A DNA stretch of 64,000 bases from Bradysia coprophila (lineage: Eukaryota > Arthropoda > Insecta > Diptera > Sciaridae): the NCBI RefSeq assembly GCF_014529535.1, contig NW_023503409.1, positions 9,920,390 to 9,984,389 on the forward strand, read 5' to 3'. Positions 53,470 to 64,000 of this stretch are shown here, piece by piece. Numbering within the stretch: the first letter of the stretch is position 1; each line of letters begins with the position of its first letter. The position numbers and the translations under genes were made by a program. The notes below the pieces were generated by a model, which saw only the letters and a program-made list of their open reading frames with translations, had not been told where the DNA came from and did no database searches.

Positions 53470-54970
53470 ATTCGGTAGTTGATGATGTAAGGTTAATAAC
53501 ATTTCGAACTTCAATTATCGTGAATCCTCCACCTCCACCTAATTTAACATTTTACAATAAATTATTGTCAATAATTCGATGAAAACTGAACGGCTAAACG
53601 TATTTGAATTGCGATGGACAAACAATTTGTTGGAATGATTTTCTGCAACAAAAAACTTGGTGTAATATTATCCCATGCTCGCATGTATGTCTTCGTTCCT
53701 CCATTTAGGTAAACCACAAAAAGATTTCTTTCACTTTTCTTCCGCTAAACGCGTCTGGTTGTACGTGAATGCTACACATGGTGAAAAATAATAATTCAAT
53801 TGAAATGTGTGGTATCCGTTCAACGTGATATCAAAATGCATTAAAATTCGAGTTTGAATTACGCATCGTAGGTATGTCATATATGTATATGTTGGATGGA
53901 TTATCAGCGATTGTCGGGATTAAGATAGATTAACTGCGGTATGAATCCGACGACCTTACATTTCGATTACATTTTGTGGTAATTTCACATAATATTACAC
54001 ATATTTGTGAAATGAAAGTGGAGAAAAAAAAAACTTCTTCGTTTTATATATGTTGATCAATTTACATTTTGATTTTACTATTTTCTTGTGATGATAGGTT
54101 TGACTGATTGAATTTCCGATACATAACTCTGCGTAAAGTATTTATTAGGCATTTTACAATTCCATTCAAATGCCTATAAAACACACAGCCACATACCATT
54201 AATTAAAATTTCAGTTAACTAAAATCCGATATCCAGACATGGTGTGCGTATACGTCTAATTTCTTACCAACGAACAAGAACCAGAGAGCCGAGTGAAATT
54301 GCTCAAGCATTAAATTGGCTAAATGAATTAATTTTTCAGTTTGTTTGTTTGAATTAGCAAATGAACAAAAAAAAATATTTTCACTTAAATTAAAACATAT
54401 CCGTCAATCAACTGCTCGTATACACCTTTATGTTCATGCTTTTTTCGGTGATTTTTTTTCCTGCTGAAACAAGATCGATTTAACTTGTAACAGCAATGAA
54501 TACCTAAATGTTTATTTGCACAAAACAGATCCAATATTTTATAGACAAGATAGACGAATTTTTGGTTTTTCTAAATGTTACATTTGTACACTGAATATGA
54601 GAATCATTTATAACGTTGCATACCAGCGTCGATGATATTTATGACTCCACTTTTATGGCGAATTGAATGAATAACCTCGGATTGTCTATTAATTTAGCGA
54701 GAAAGAAAAAAACAAAATTTTTCTCTAACCTCTGTCTGGCTGAAAAAGAACTTAACTTACGCGACGCGATGGCATAATTCAACATCTGACAGACTACACA
54801 TTCCACCGTTACCTTTATGAGTTTCGTAATGTTTTTTCTTCATATTAAATCATGAAATGGCACTTAAGATTCCTAATCAGAGACCAATCTACTTGATGAA
54901 TGACTTTGAATGAATGTTTGCGCGACAATAGTTCGCGTTGTTCTAAATAAGTTATAAGTCTATCTAGTGC
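53470..54970. other. Intergenic DNA
   Basis: AT-rich, with no gene or repeat recognised. Confidence 0.4.
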
Positions 54971-54994
54971 TTTGAAGTCTAAGGCCGAAAACAC

Positions 54995-55265
54995 ACGAAC
55001 AATTATAATAATAATTGTGTCTGTTGGAATCAAAGTTGGTCTTTTCCATCTGTCAAAATGACGTTTTAAACGTCAAACGAAAATTAAAAAAACGGCATGG
55101 ACCCAATTTTTTTTATTTTTCCTCATTTATATTAGAATTAAGGAAAAATAAAACATTTTGCGACCATTTCGAAAATTTATTTTCGTTTGACGTTTAAAAC
55201 GTCACTTTTGACAGATGGAAAAGACCGACGTTTGGAATCAACAGACACAATTATAGTAATAGTTG
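54995..55265. mobile_element. About 270-bp foldback element
   Basis: AATTGTGTCTGTTGGAATCA is mirrored by TGGAATCAACAGACACAATT. The arms continue through GGTCTTTTCCATCTGTCAAA and GACGTTTTAAACGTCAAACG (itself palindromic) for about 75 bp each. Confidence 0.8.
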
Positions 55266-55361
55266 TTGAGAGCGACTTTTTCCAATCAGATTTTCATGTA
55301 AGTCTGCATATAGCCCTCAAGCAGAAACCTGTTCAACTTCTTGAAGTCCTTAAAATGACTA

Positions 55362-55500
55362 TTTTCGAGAATTTTCCAATATTTCCCTGCATTTTCCTAC
55401 ATTTCTACAACTTTTTCCACAATTTTTCTTTGGAAAAATTAAGAAAAATCTGCGAAAATTCAAGAAAATATAGAAAATCTTTTCCCAAAAATATGGGTCA
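55362..55500. repeat. AT-rich foldback relic
   Basis: TGACTATTTTCGAGAATTTTCC at the left faces AGAAAATCTTTTCCCAAAAATATG at the right. Same style as 5929-6057. Confidence 0.5.
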
Positions 55501-55513
55501 GAACACTTATGAT

Positions 55514-55618
55514 TCTAAAGCCGAAAACACACGAACAATTTTGAGTTATTCAGATCGACACTATGGAAAACAGCAAGGATTACAGCAAGTCAAAATTGCT
55601 CGTTTGCTTTCGGCTTAA
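55514..55618. repeat. Foldback hairpin sharing an arm with 54978
   Basis: AAGCCGAAAACACACGAACA is mirrored by GCTCGTTTGCTTTCGGCTTA. The same arm (GGCCGAAAACACACGAACAA) stands alone at 54979-55002, so an older element was probably split or duplicated. Confidence 0.6.
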
Positions 55619-55620
55619 GA

Positions 55621-56685
55621 ACTTCAAGAGGCATAACAGATCTTTCCACGAGGGCTCTGTGCAGACTTAACGGAAAATCTGATTGGAAAATTTAAAACGA
55701 ATAAGCAAAACGTCATTTGTTTTAACGACCATGTTGCTTGTTTTTGTTGTGTCGCTACAGATAACATTAAGCATCGCCGTAAAGTTTTTTCGCATGCAAT
55801 TATCGTTAGTCACGTTTAAATCAATTTGAGAAACATGCTCAATATTTCGCTTTTGTTTGTTACCTTAAATACAAAAGAATAAAATGCTTCGTCATGCTGT
55901 TGTAATAGACATACAGGTATACAGACATGCCCAGAGCCGTGACGGCTCTTTCTTCAATCGTGGATCTCATTTTTCGAAGGAATATTTCACTTGAAGTTGG
56001 CTGCTATTCGGAATACAAAAAAATGACGCTGTCAGATCTGTCAACAATATTTTTTTCTGTTGGTAAACTCGGAATTATTATTATTGATAAAACAAATTGG
56101 CTGTGTCCGAATAATATTTGTGATATTATTGACTATCAAAACTGAGATGCAGTAACAAAATTACTTCACAGTAATGATTGCGGTAGTTTAAAAACAAATC
56201 AGGAAACCAGCGGTCAACAATTTAACACACTTTAATCAGTATAACCGTTCAAATGGGTTTATATCGCCGACTTTCAGGCAAAGACCAAATGCATATTTTT
56301 CATTTTCGTGAAGCTTGCGAATTGTTGTAGCATCGGTATACTTGAAACCGCCCGAGCATAGCCTGATAATTATTTTGACTGCAACCTGTTTTTCTATACA
56401 TAGATCAACCATTCGTCAACAAATATTTGGTAACTCAACGTAAACAACAAATCGGATGGTCAAATCCTAGCAAAATTGTGGGAAAACTTTAGTTCTAAAG
56501 TGGATGTTTACATCCTGGAAACGGTTGTGGAGTGAGTGTGACAAATATATCGTAAATATTGGTCGATTCTGAGAATTTATTAGCTCTAAACAAATCAACC
56601 TTTTGTTGTTTTGCTATAAAAGAGCACCGCTTGCAGTACTTACCGTTTATTTTTGCAACTGCCACAGTCTGAAAAAGTTGTTCGT
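55621..56685. other. DNA downstream of the P-type transposase gene
   Basis: No gene is supported. The open frame at 55927-56145 has no recognised domain. P-type terminal inverted repeats were looked for here and upstream of 63828 but not found by eye. Confidence 0.35.
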
Positions 56686-56740
56686 AGAGCGATTTCGATA
56701 GTTTATTTGCTGCAAGTCGTTCAAATAATAACCCAAAATC
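56686..56740 (-). pseudogene. THAP-domain fragment
   Basis: Minus strand: ERLAANKLSKS, sharing about 26 identical nucleotides (CGACTTGCAGCAAATAAACT and beyond) with the THAP exon of the P-type gene (DRLAANKLSNS). The flanking frame does not continue the THAP domain. It is probably a remnant of a second P-type copy. Confidence 0.5.
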
Positions 56741-56926
56741 ATATTTTATGTTCAATTGAGTGCAGTGTTTGTTTATATTTACACAATTTCGATATCAAAA
56801 ATCTTAATACAACCTCAGAGGTCTTTTCAATTTTGTTAATACAAATTTTGTTATCATTTCATTCGTTCATGTTAGAATTAATTACGTAAAATCGGAGTTT
56901 TTTTGTATATAAAATTTTGAGTACAA

Positions 56927-59900
56927 TTATTGTTCAATAAATTTATCTGAAAATTTGCCGATGCCTCTTTTCTTAGCTCGGTGTTCAAAGGCCAGCCGCT
57001 CCATGTAGCTGGGTTCAACGGGTAATTCTTTTATTTTTCCAGACAATATTTTGTTGATGTGGTTACAAAAACAAAGAATAATGTGATCGACTGCGATATT
57101 TTTGATTTTTCTCTCAAGAACATCGATATGTTCCGAACACCCAACGACATGAACTTTTGCGTCTTTAACACTATCAAGAAGCTTAGACTTAATCGACTCT
57201 TGATAACAGATACCTGCAATTGTCTTGTTCAAACTGATGACGAGCTTTTCGATGCTTCGTAGTGTCGCATTCCGATCTGCTAACTCGAAATTCTCTTTAC
57301 ATGTCACGCAGCTAGTAGATTTATACAGTTGCTGACATATCCGGTTGCTGTCAGTTGATGAGACATGCGATAAATCCACCTTTACGTCACCACCATTCGA
57401 TCCATTATTTAAGCCGGTCGCTCCAGCAACCGATCGATAATGTAAATCGACCGCTTCAGCATCCCTTCGATTATTTAACCCGACCGCTGCACTATCCGAT
57501 CGATTATTTAAGCCGGTCGCTCCAGCAACCGTTCGATAATGTAAATCGACCGCTCCAGCATCTCTTCTATTATTCAACCCGACCGTTCTAGCATCCATTC
57601 GATTATTTAAACTGAACGTTGCACCATCCGATCGATTATTTAAACCGGCCGCTCCAGCAACTGATCGATAATATAAATCGACCGCTCCAGCATACCTTCC
57701 GTTATTGAACCCGACCGTTCCGACATTCGTTCGATTAGTTAAACCGACCGCTCCACTATCCGATCGATTATTTAAACCGGCTACCGCTACATCAACCGAT
57801 GGATAATATAAATCGGCCGCTCCAGCATCCGTTCGATTATTGAAACCGACCGCGGAACTAAAATCAGATTCGGTCTCCGGGTCAAAACTAATCACTGAGT
57901 CTACATCATCCGATTCCGACTCTACCAGAAAATTTTCATCCTCACACAATTTACGTTCAGGATACGATACGATGACTGGATGAAGTGGCTGCTCTTTACA
58001 CACAGAGATGAAATCATGTATATTTGATAGAATTGTAGTGGAACTATCAGGCTGACAATTCGATTTCAATGAATTGGTTCCGGTTATGTTATTGATAACC
58101 ATTGTTGCATAGCCGGTTCGGTACTGAGTTGCTGTCGTTTTTGTACTTTGATTACACGCTTTTACGCAGCCGAAGAAGTTTTCAAGACCATCTTGAGTCG
58201 TATCTCTGAAAGCATAAGAGGAAAGAAACACAGTTTCAGGAAAATTTATCATTTTTGCATTTACTAGCGGCAATTAAGTCGTATTAGCTGCAAAATCTAT
58301 GTCACGTCAGACAAAGAGCTTTACATCCCGCTGGTATTTATAATACCAGCACGCAGTTCCTAAATTGCTGTTTTAGTTTGTATTAGAGGTTCATGTAAAA
58401 CAAAAAATGTGAAATTAGAATGGGGTAGAATGCTGTGCTCTGGACGAGTAGTTAATATCAGTGGCTTGATTCCACCTCTAGAAAACCATCCACAATCCCC
58501 ATGAATGACGCCGCTGTTCATGCTAGAATGTTGATATGGATATTTCATAGTAAAAGCTAAGATGATGCATGAACTACCACCCTTCCATTAAGTGTGTGTG
58601 AGATTTTTTTATGAAAAAGCTACTCTTGATGTGTCCGATTCCGGCATCGTCGTCTAGAATTACTTAAATGTGCCACATTCAGAATTTTAATATCACGAAA
58701 ATGGTATATAGAGGCTGCTTTAAGTATTCAGGAAGCAGCACACTGGAAAATGTCATTCAATTCACGATCGATTCGCTCTATATACTCTCTTTGCTTCAGT
58801 ATAATCAGTTAAGGTGGTGGGAGGTCTGGTTTAATGACTTTCGTCCATTTCTTTTGAAAAGGGGAAAGGAGCATCACAATAATTCACTTAAATAACTTCT
58901 AACATAAAAATCCTTGATGTGGGTGAAGGGTTGTTTCTATTGAGATATGATGCCACCAATCATTGGTCGAACTGACATGAATTTTCCTTTACTGAGAAGG
59001 AAAATCATGAAATTCTATTTACAATCGCTAAACCGAACTGGTGTGCAACCGTATTTTGCACCAACTGGTCCTATTTGGAATTGTATGTGACCAACTGGTG
59101 CAAAATAACGTATGCACACCAGTTCGGTTTAGCGATTGTACGACGAAGTTAGAGAAAATAGAAAAACTGTTCAGATAATCGCTGGTGGGATTAATTTTAG
59201 ATTGAACCCATATGTGCTCTTGTGACCCGTTGCCGATAATAATGTTTGAGTGAAATGGAATAAATCTGTACCTTATATTGACTTTCATAATGTTGGACTT
59301 AAAACACGTCTCAGCTATTTCCTTGTATCCTCGAATGGTAGACTCAAATTTTTTGAGCACTGACGATCGGTTATTCCGTTCTGCGGTCGTTTTGTCCAAA
59401 AAAAACATGTTTTCCAACATGACCAAAGCGTAGTCCCAAAACTCAAAATGCAGAGAGTTCGGCATAACAGCACCCTTAAGCGAATCGGCAGCGTGTTTTT
59501 CAGATCCATTGATACTGTCGAACAGGTCGTTCACGAAAAGGATGAGGTTTGCCGTACTCGTAAAGTCACTTGTTACACGTTTTTCTTCGACGCATTCCAG
59601 CATATATGATCCACAAGCGTTGCTAAATACCTGTGCCGCAACCGATACCTTCATCTTTAATCTACTAGGTTTTAGATGTTCGTCGGTTAGTTTCTTCAAC
59701 GAACGTTCCGTTGTGGATTGAAGGTCCATTTGGTAAATTACGTTTATATCATCCCAACCAGCGATCTGCAAAAGGCCATCATCGTACTCATCGAACCCTG
59801 GATGCCATCGTTCAGTTACGAAGTGTGCTAAATTCTTAATTTGGAAATTGTTGCGCACTACTTTTATGAGATGAGATGGGTCGTATACATGAGTGATCTT

Positions 59901-62900
59901 CTGCCCGTTGACGGTGTATTGAAGCAAGTCACCGGTTTGTTTCGTTTGATGTACATTTGGATATGCTAGTTCGTTGACTGCAGTTGCATTCGTGCTGCAA
60001 GTGTCGCAAACTGACAGAATAGGCTTTAGTCCTGTTGAATAAAATAGTGGTCCGAATCATACCAAATTATCCTCATCACAAGATTCAATTTCATTGGCGA
60101 TAGTCAAATGATGATGTTACCTATGATTTGGACTCTGCCAACCATCAGCTTGACCAGCTCTGCCAATTCGTATGATTTCAGTCCGTTCGTATAAAAATAG
60201 CCAATTGATTGTTTATACGATACTTGAATGCCTCGTATCATGAAGGTCAATGAGTGGGTTGCAAAAACAGGACCTTTTGGCTTGCACATTTCTACAAAAC
60301 CTTCAATTTTGTCGAGAGAGTGGCAATAATCCAGATGTTCGCTTAAAGACACTTCGTCCCACCCAATTGAGCAGTATTTACTTTCTTCAGGCCAATCAGT
60401 CACGACAGTTTTTACAGCCTCCAGCAACTTCAAATCGACACCAGACTGGAAAATTAGCTGTGCGCTGTATCGCGCCAATGTCCTTTTCGTGGGTAAGCAA
60501 CACCACGTTTCGTTGAATCGGTAGCTTTTCGGCCCTTGCTTATACATTGCCAAGCAAAGGCTTTTCTGTTTCGGCGTATAGCGTCTACCAAACTTCGAAC
60601 GTTTGGCGTTCTTTAGCTGCATAACAATGAATTCCATCAATTGTTCATTGAACTTTGTTTGCAAATAGCTGATGACTTTAGAGTCGTTCAGCTGATTGTT
60701 ATTTACTTTTTCTTGTAAGTGCTTTACACGTCTTTTGTAATAGCTTAACGTTCGCGGTTTGGGAAACCCAATCTGAAATAAAAAAATACGAAAATCTATG
60801 TAACAAACGTAACATTGATCATTACATAGCAATCTGCCCCCTGCGAAAGTGAGTCTTTTCAGGTTGAGCAAACTTTTCAACTTTTGTTCAAATTTCGCGA
60901 TGGGGCGGTGTAACTTTTGTAGGGGTAGACCACAAAGCAGTATACATAGGACTTTGCATAGTAATTCATTAACTCGGAATCAATTTGTAGACTCTCAAAG
61001 TCATTCGTGCAGTTTTGAGCAAACATCTTTGAAAACTGATAACTTAAATTGAAAACTTTACACGTGTAATTGCATACCTCGCTTCCTACTACAGTTTCAA
61101 AATATCTGTTTCCGCAGCTTTTTGCTTAAAACCACACTTGTGGTATCGACTCGTGCTACAAAACTGATCCCTCAGGTAATGAATTACTTTCGCAGGACCT
61201 TATGTAATCTACTATCAGTGTTAAGGGTCATTTTAGCGAACTTGTGAAGCTGTTGTTCACGCTAGCATGGCGATATGTAGCAAAAAAAATCGTTGCGGAT
61301 TAGGAATAGTTTTTTGTTATCAATTCACTAAAATAGTTTCCTACGTTCTAAAACACTTACCTTTTCTTTGAAATAAGAATCGTCGCAGGTACGAACACAA
61401 AAATAAAGTCAATGATGTATTATATTCGATATACAGTTTGTGGCTTTTTGAATAAGAAATTCATTTGAAAGCTACAAACCATCGAGTTGATCCAACTACT
61501 TACCTTCTGGTTCTGTCTTCTATATAAGACAAAAGCACTACGTACATTCTTAAACTAGGTCTGGAAGAGGTGAAACCCACTATTACCATCAATGATGTAA
61601 GTATTCCAGCAAATTATTGTGAAGCCTCTGCTCATGCTAGAATGTTGATATCCCGAGTAAAAATGAAAGTCTCAAAGGTTCGAAAAGAGACGTCTCACGG
61701 TCTCAAATCCTTTGTGTTGTGAGACGTGAGACGTCTCTTTTCGAATCTTTGAGACTTTTATTTTTACTCAGGATGGATCCTTCACATTAAAAGAAGGTGA
61801 CACATGAACTACTATGATGGATTTCTACCTCTCGTTTAAGATTTATACCAACAGTGATATGAACAGCATGGACAGTGACTTCACAATAATTCACTTAAAG
61901 AAGGTCTACCATTTAAATCGCTGTTGTGGGTGATGGGTGGTTTCTTTTGAGAGGTGCACTGGTCCAAAACACGTCATCATATACAAAAATTAGTCATTTG
62001 TGCTATGGACCTTTAATATTCAAAAAATCAAACTTACCATCGTTATTTTCGAACGTTATCAAGGCGTCAGTTTAGATATTCAATTAATCCCACCTTCAAG
62101 TAATATATTAGATGCATGTGTGGCGACAGGCAAGAAACAAGTATAAAATTATACTAAATGTCGCAGACTTCATGAAATCCCGTAAAAAAATTCTTTGAAA
62201 TTTAGAAAAATCGATTAAATATCATCATTTATCGTTAGTTGCCAGAAAGAAAATGTGAAACGAATTTTTAGCAAACTTCTGACACAATTTGTTTTGTCGA
62301 GTACGCTGAGAAAATTCGTCGGCTGTTGTCCAGTCCATACTCAACCACATGTGGAGTAAAAAATGTTCTTTTGAAACGGCTGTGAATTCTTACTCAGGTT
62401 AAGAGGAAATAGTAATACTACCTTCTTGCTTCCAAATTTTTATTTTGGCCAAAGGCTAGTATGCTCGAGCCAAGGACAAATAACAATTCTGAAGCAGTTA
62501 GATACAATATTTTATCTGCTAGCGCAAAATAGTACATTTAGTACCTAGGACTAAAAGTCTTTTTTAGTGTGTGAGAAGTTTCCAGACAGAGCCGAAGGCG
62601 AGGTCTGGAATCGAATACGCTAAAAAAGACTTTTAGTCCGTGGTACGAATAGTATTTTTCATATTGGACGGAGAAAAAGTGCGACGAAGTCGCACTTTTC
62701 GGGTCCTGGGTATGAAATAGTACATTTCGTACCTAGGACTAAAAGTCTTTTTTAGCGTTTTAGATCTCGCCTTCTGGAATCGAATACGCTAAAAAAGACT
62801 TTTAGTCCGAGGCACGAATAGTATTTTTCATATTGGACGAAGAAAAACTACTTTTCATACCTAGGACCCGAAAAGTGCAAGTAATTATTTGAACTCGTTA

Positions 62901-63828
62901 ATGGGCGCTCGAATACGATTTCAAGTACTAATATGCCCACTCTTTACTCATTTAATTAGTGAAACACAAAGTCGCTTTTTATATCAAGTACGAAGAACAC
63001 AAATATTGGTATACGCAACCGCGTCAACAGCTGGTAAAATGTAAATTTTTCAGGCTTTTCAAAAATCCTTGGTGTGAGCTGTAAATTTAGTTCATTTGTT
63101 TCTTGTTATCATTGCCTCTAATTTTATTGAACATTTACAACATACAAGACGAACACAATACAAAACAAAACACATAAAAGGTAGACTGCCCACGGAATCC
63201 AATTAATCCACAAACCGTTTCTTTGGAGCGCTTCGTTCGCTTTTGACCAGTCTTTTCGCGTACTTCCTCTTCTGAGCTTAGGCCTTCCACGTCAATGTAA
63301 TTGTCGTCATCTACAATGTCACTGTCGGTTCTCGATTGATTCATTGAGGTATCCTGAGATGTTTTTAGTTTTAGTTCTGTGTTAGTTCATCGGACTTTAA
63401 GATAATTTTGAAAACTCACGTTTATTGGCAAATGCGAACGTTCTTCAGTATTCACGGGCTTTTCTGACATTCGTGTAGGTAAATGAACTGGAAACTGAAT
63501 TTAAAATGCATTTGATATCAGCAGGGTCATGTGAAATGTAATGCATTTGAGGTTAACTTACTCCATCGGGCAGGAAAAGGCTTGGCGTCGATTCTTGCTT
63601 GATGATGATCTGCCCTTTTCCATTTTTTGTAAAGTCGGTATCAGCAAAATGCTTTCTACAAACTTTGTAGAATGAATTCGATAGTTTATTTGCTGCAAGT
63701 CGATCAATCAAATGGTGCGATTTTGTTGCCACAATCCACCGTTCTGCCGACACTTTGTTTGTCGGAAAACTGTGAAACCCACTCTTTCCAACAGTCTCGC
63801 AGCCTCGCACGCAACATTGAAGAACCAT
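56927..63828 (-). CDS. P-element / THAP9-like transposase, 6 exons, intact (1056 aa)
   Basis: Model: complement(join(56927..58205, 59272..60031, 60121..60772, 63216..63353, 63420..63494, 63562..63828)). All phases agree and no stop interrupts. Exon 1 is a THAP zinc finger (CCVRGC, W at RWIVATK, VCRKHF, STPSLFLP near residue 85). Exon 3 is acidic then basic. Exon 4 has a coiled-coil-like start and RNase H-like GWDEVSLSEHLDYC (D299). Exon 5 adds VCDTCSTN (D387), the GTP-binding insertion domain with VYDPSHLIKVVRNNF, and KMKVSVAAQVFSNACGSYM. Exon 6 has QDGLENFFG (E639, D636). Residues about 750-904 are 11-residue repeats, then a C-terminal domain with CVTC. The exon 3 donor (GTTTGT) is weak. It acts in the nucleus in DNA cut-and-paste, or may be domesticated. 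Confidence 0.88.
57388..57850 (-). repeat. 33-bp coding minisatellite in the P-type transposase
   Basis: About 13-14 units of 11 residues with two types: A = GLNNRSDSGAV-like and B = DLHYRSVAGAT-like. They alternate in higher-order blocks (A-A-A-B, A-A-A-B, A-A-B). All units stay in frame. It sits between the RNase H C-terminal part and the C-terminal domain, where related transposases have no such expansion that I know of. Confidence 0.9.
58480..58960. repeat. Diverged repeat in intron 5, partner of 61600-61960
   Basis: GTTCATGCTAGAATGTTGAT, CACAATAATTCACTTAAA and TGTGGGTGAAGGGTTGTTTC match intron 3 sequence at 61630, 61883 and 61924. This copy lacks the foldback insertion seen there. Confidence 0.6.
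59022..59138. mobile_element. 117-bp palindromic MITE in intron 5, TA-flanked
   Basis: CAATCGCTAAACCGAACTGG is mirrored exactly at the right end. The inner TTGCACCAACTGGTC pairs with GACCAACTGGTGCAA. TA lies at 59020-59021 and 59139-59140. Confidence 0.8.
61652..61772. mobile_element. 121-bp foldback in intron 3 with a matching empty site
   Basis: CCGAGTAAAAATGAAAGTCT is mirrored by the arm ending TTTTACTCAGG. The inner arms are GAAAAGAGACGTCTCACG. The host repeat at 58480-58960 reads GTTGATATGGAT across this point, so AT (61650-61651 and 61773-61774) is the apparent duplicated target. Confidence 0.75.
62520..62885. repeat. Tandem pair of hairpin units in intron 3
   Basis: A roughly 190-bp unit occurs twice: GTACCTAGGACTAAAAGTCT, then TCGAATACGCTAAAAAAGAC, then GAATAGTATTTTTCATATTG. 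Within each, ACTAAAAGTCTTTTTTAG pairs with its inverse. The first tip is CCAGACAGAGCCGAAGGCGA with GTCTGG. A second hairpin AAGTGCGACGAAGTCGCACTT lies between the units. Confidence 0.75.
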
Positions 63829-64000
63829 TTAGCAAATTATTAGCGTTAATCAAATAAATTTCAGTGAATTGATGGCTCTTCTGAAGTTACTGTATTCAAT
63901 GTATGAAACGGATCAAACGTTAAAGATAAACAAATTTGAAAAGTCATTCATTTCCAATGAAGTTAGCTTCGCGTTTGATACATATGTGTGCGTGAGATAT
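63829..64000. other. Upstream flank of the P-type transposase
   Basis: AT-rich. No TATA box or terminal inverted repeat was recognised. The left limit of any P-type element may lie beyond the window. Confidence 0.3.

Noticed and set aside
56495-56755. 86-codon minus-strand frame as a second THAP gene
   Set aside because: Only the ERLAANKLSKS stretch matches; the zinc-coordinating residues of a THAP finger are absent.
57355-57591. Plus-strand repeat-containing frame
   Set aside because: Antisense reading of the coding minisatellite in the P-type transposase.

Overview
The window is nuclear DNA of an animal, most likely an insect and probably a dipteran. The evidence is an AT-rich background, short GT-AG introns (66, 66, 67, 84 and 89 bp), TATA-box promoters with AATAAA polyadenylation signals, a kraken/SERHL-like hydrolase, a P-type (THAP) transposase and a decayed non-LTR retrotransposon. 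A lower fly such as a fungus gnat would fit, but that is inference. No rRNA gene, CRISPR array or clear functional tRNA gene was seen.

Apparent host genes are few and small. A secreted cysteine-rich peptide lies at 383-799. Two secreted His-rich proteins (5559-6364 and 33033-35675) share the same three-exon layout: a 7-codon first exon, a signal-peptide exon, and a last exon rich in His and HVPV/PVYK-like repeats. An alpha/beta hydrolase lies at 21875-22825. Several of these models required splicing that simple ORF calling misses, and each join was checked for phase.

Two large transposase genes are intact. The first (9409-11942, + strand, 3 exons, 754 aa) belongs to the CACTA-like Transposase_21 family. 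It faces a BEN-like gene (12918-14163, - strand, 2 exons, 299 aa), so 9.4-14.2 kb may be a two-gene transposon or its domesticated descendant. The second (56927-63828, - strand, 6 exons, 1056 aa) is a P-element/THAP9-like transposase. It has a THAP finger, D/D/E catalytic residues, the GTP-binding insertion domain and an unusual 11-residue tandem repeat. A broken LINE reverse transcriptase lies at 40001-41390.

Most of the remaining DNA is non-autonomous mobile or foldback DNA. It includes TA-flanked palindromic MITEs, an hAT-type element with an 8-bp target duplication (25558-26376), mirror-image satellite elements (37110-38045 and 41743-42637), a 145-bp satellite with a Helitron-like tail (38511-39846), a 690-bp palindrome (20370-21057), and tRNA-derived SINE-like units (16.4-16.9 kb and 50.5-52.75 kb). 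Several hairpins carry a similar GC-rich tip (GAGCCGAAGGCGAG-like), which I could not assign to a described family. The stretches 22.9-25.1, 26.9-29.0, 31.1-32.9, 42.7-47.7 and 53.5-54.9 kb look like ordinary AT-rich intergenic DNA.
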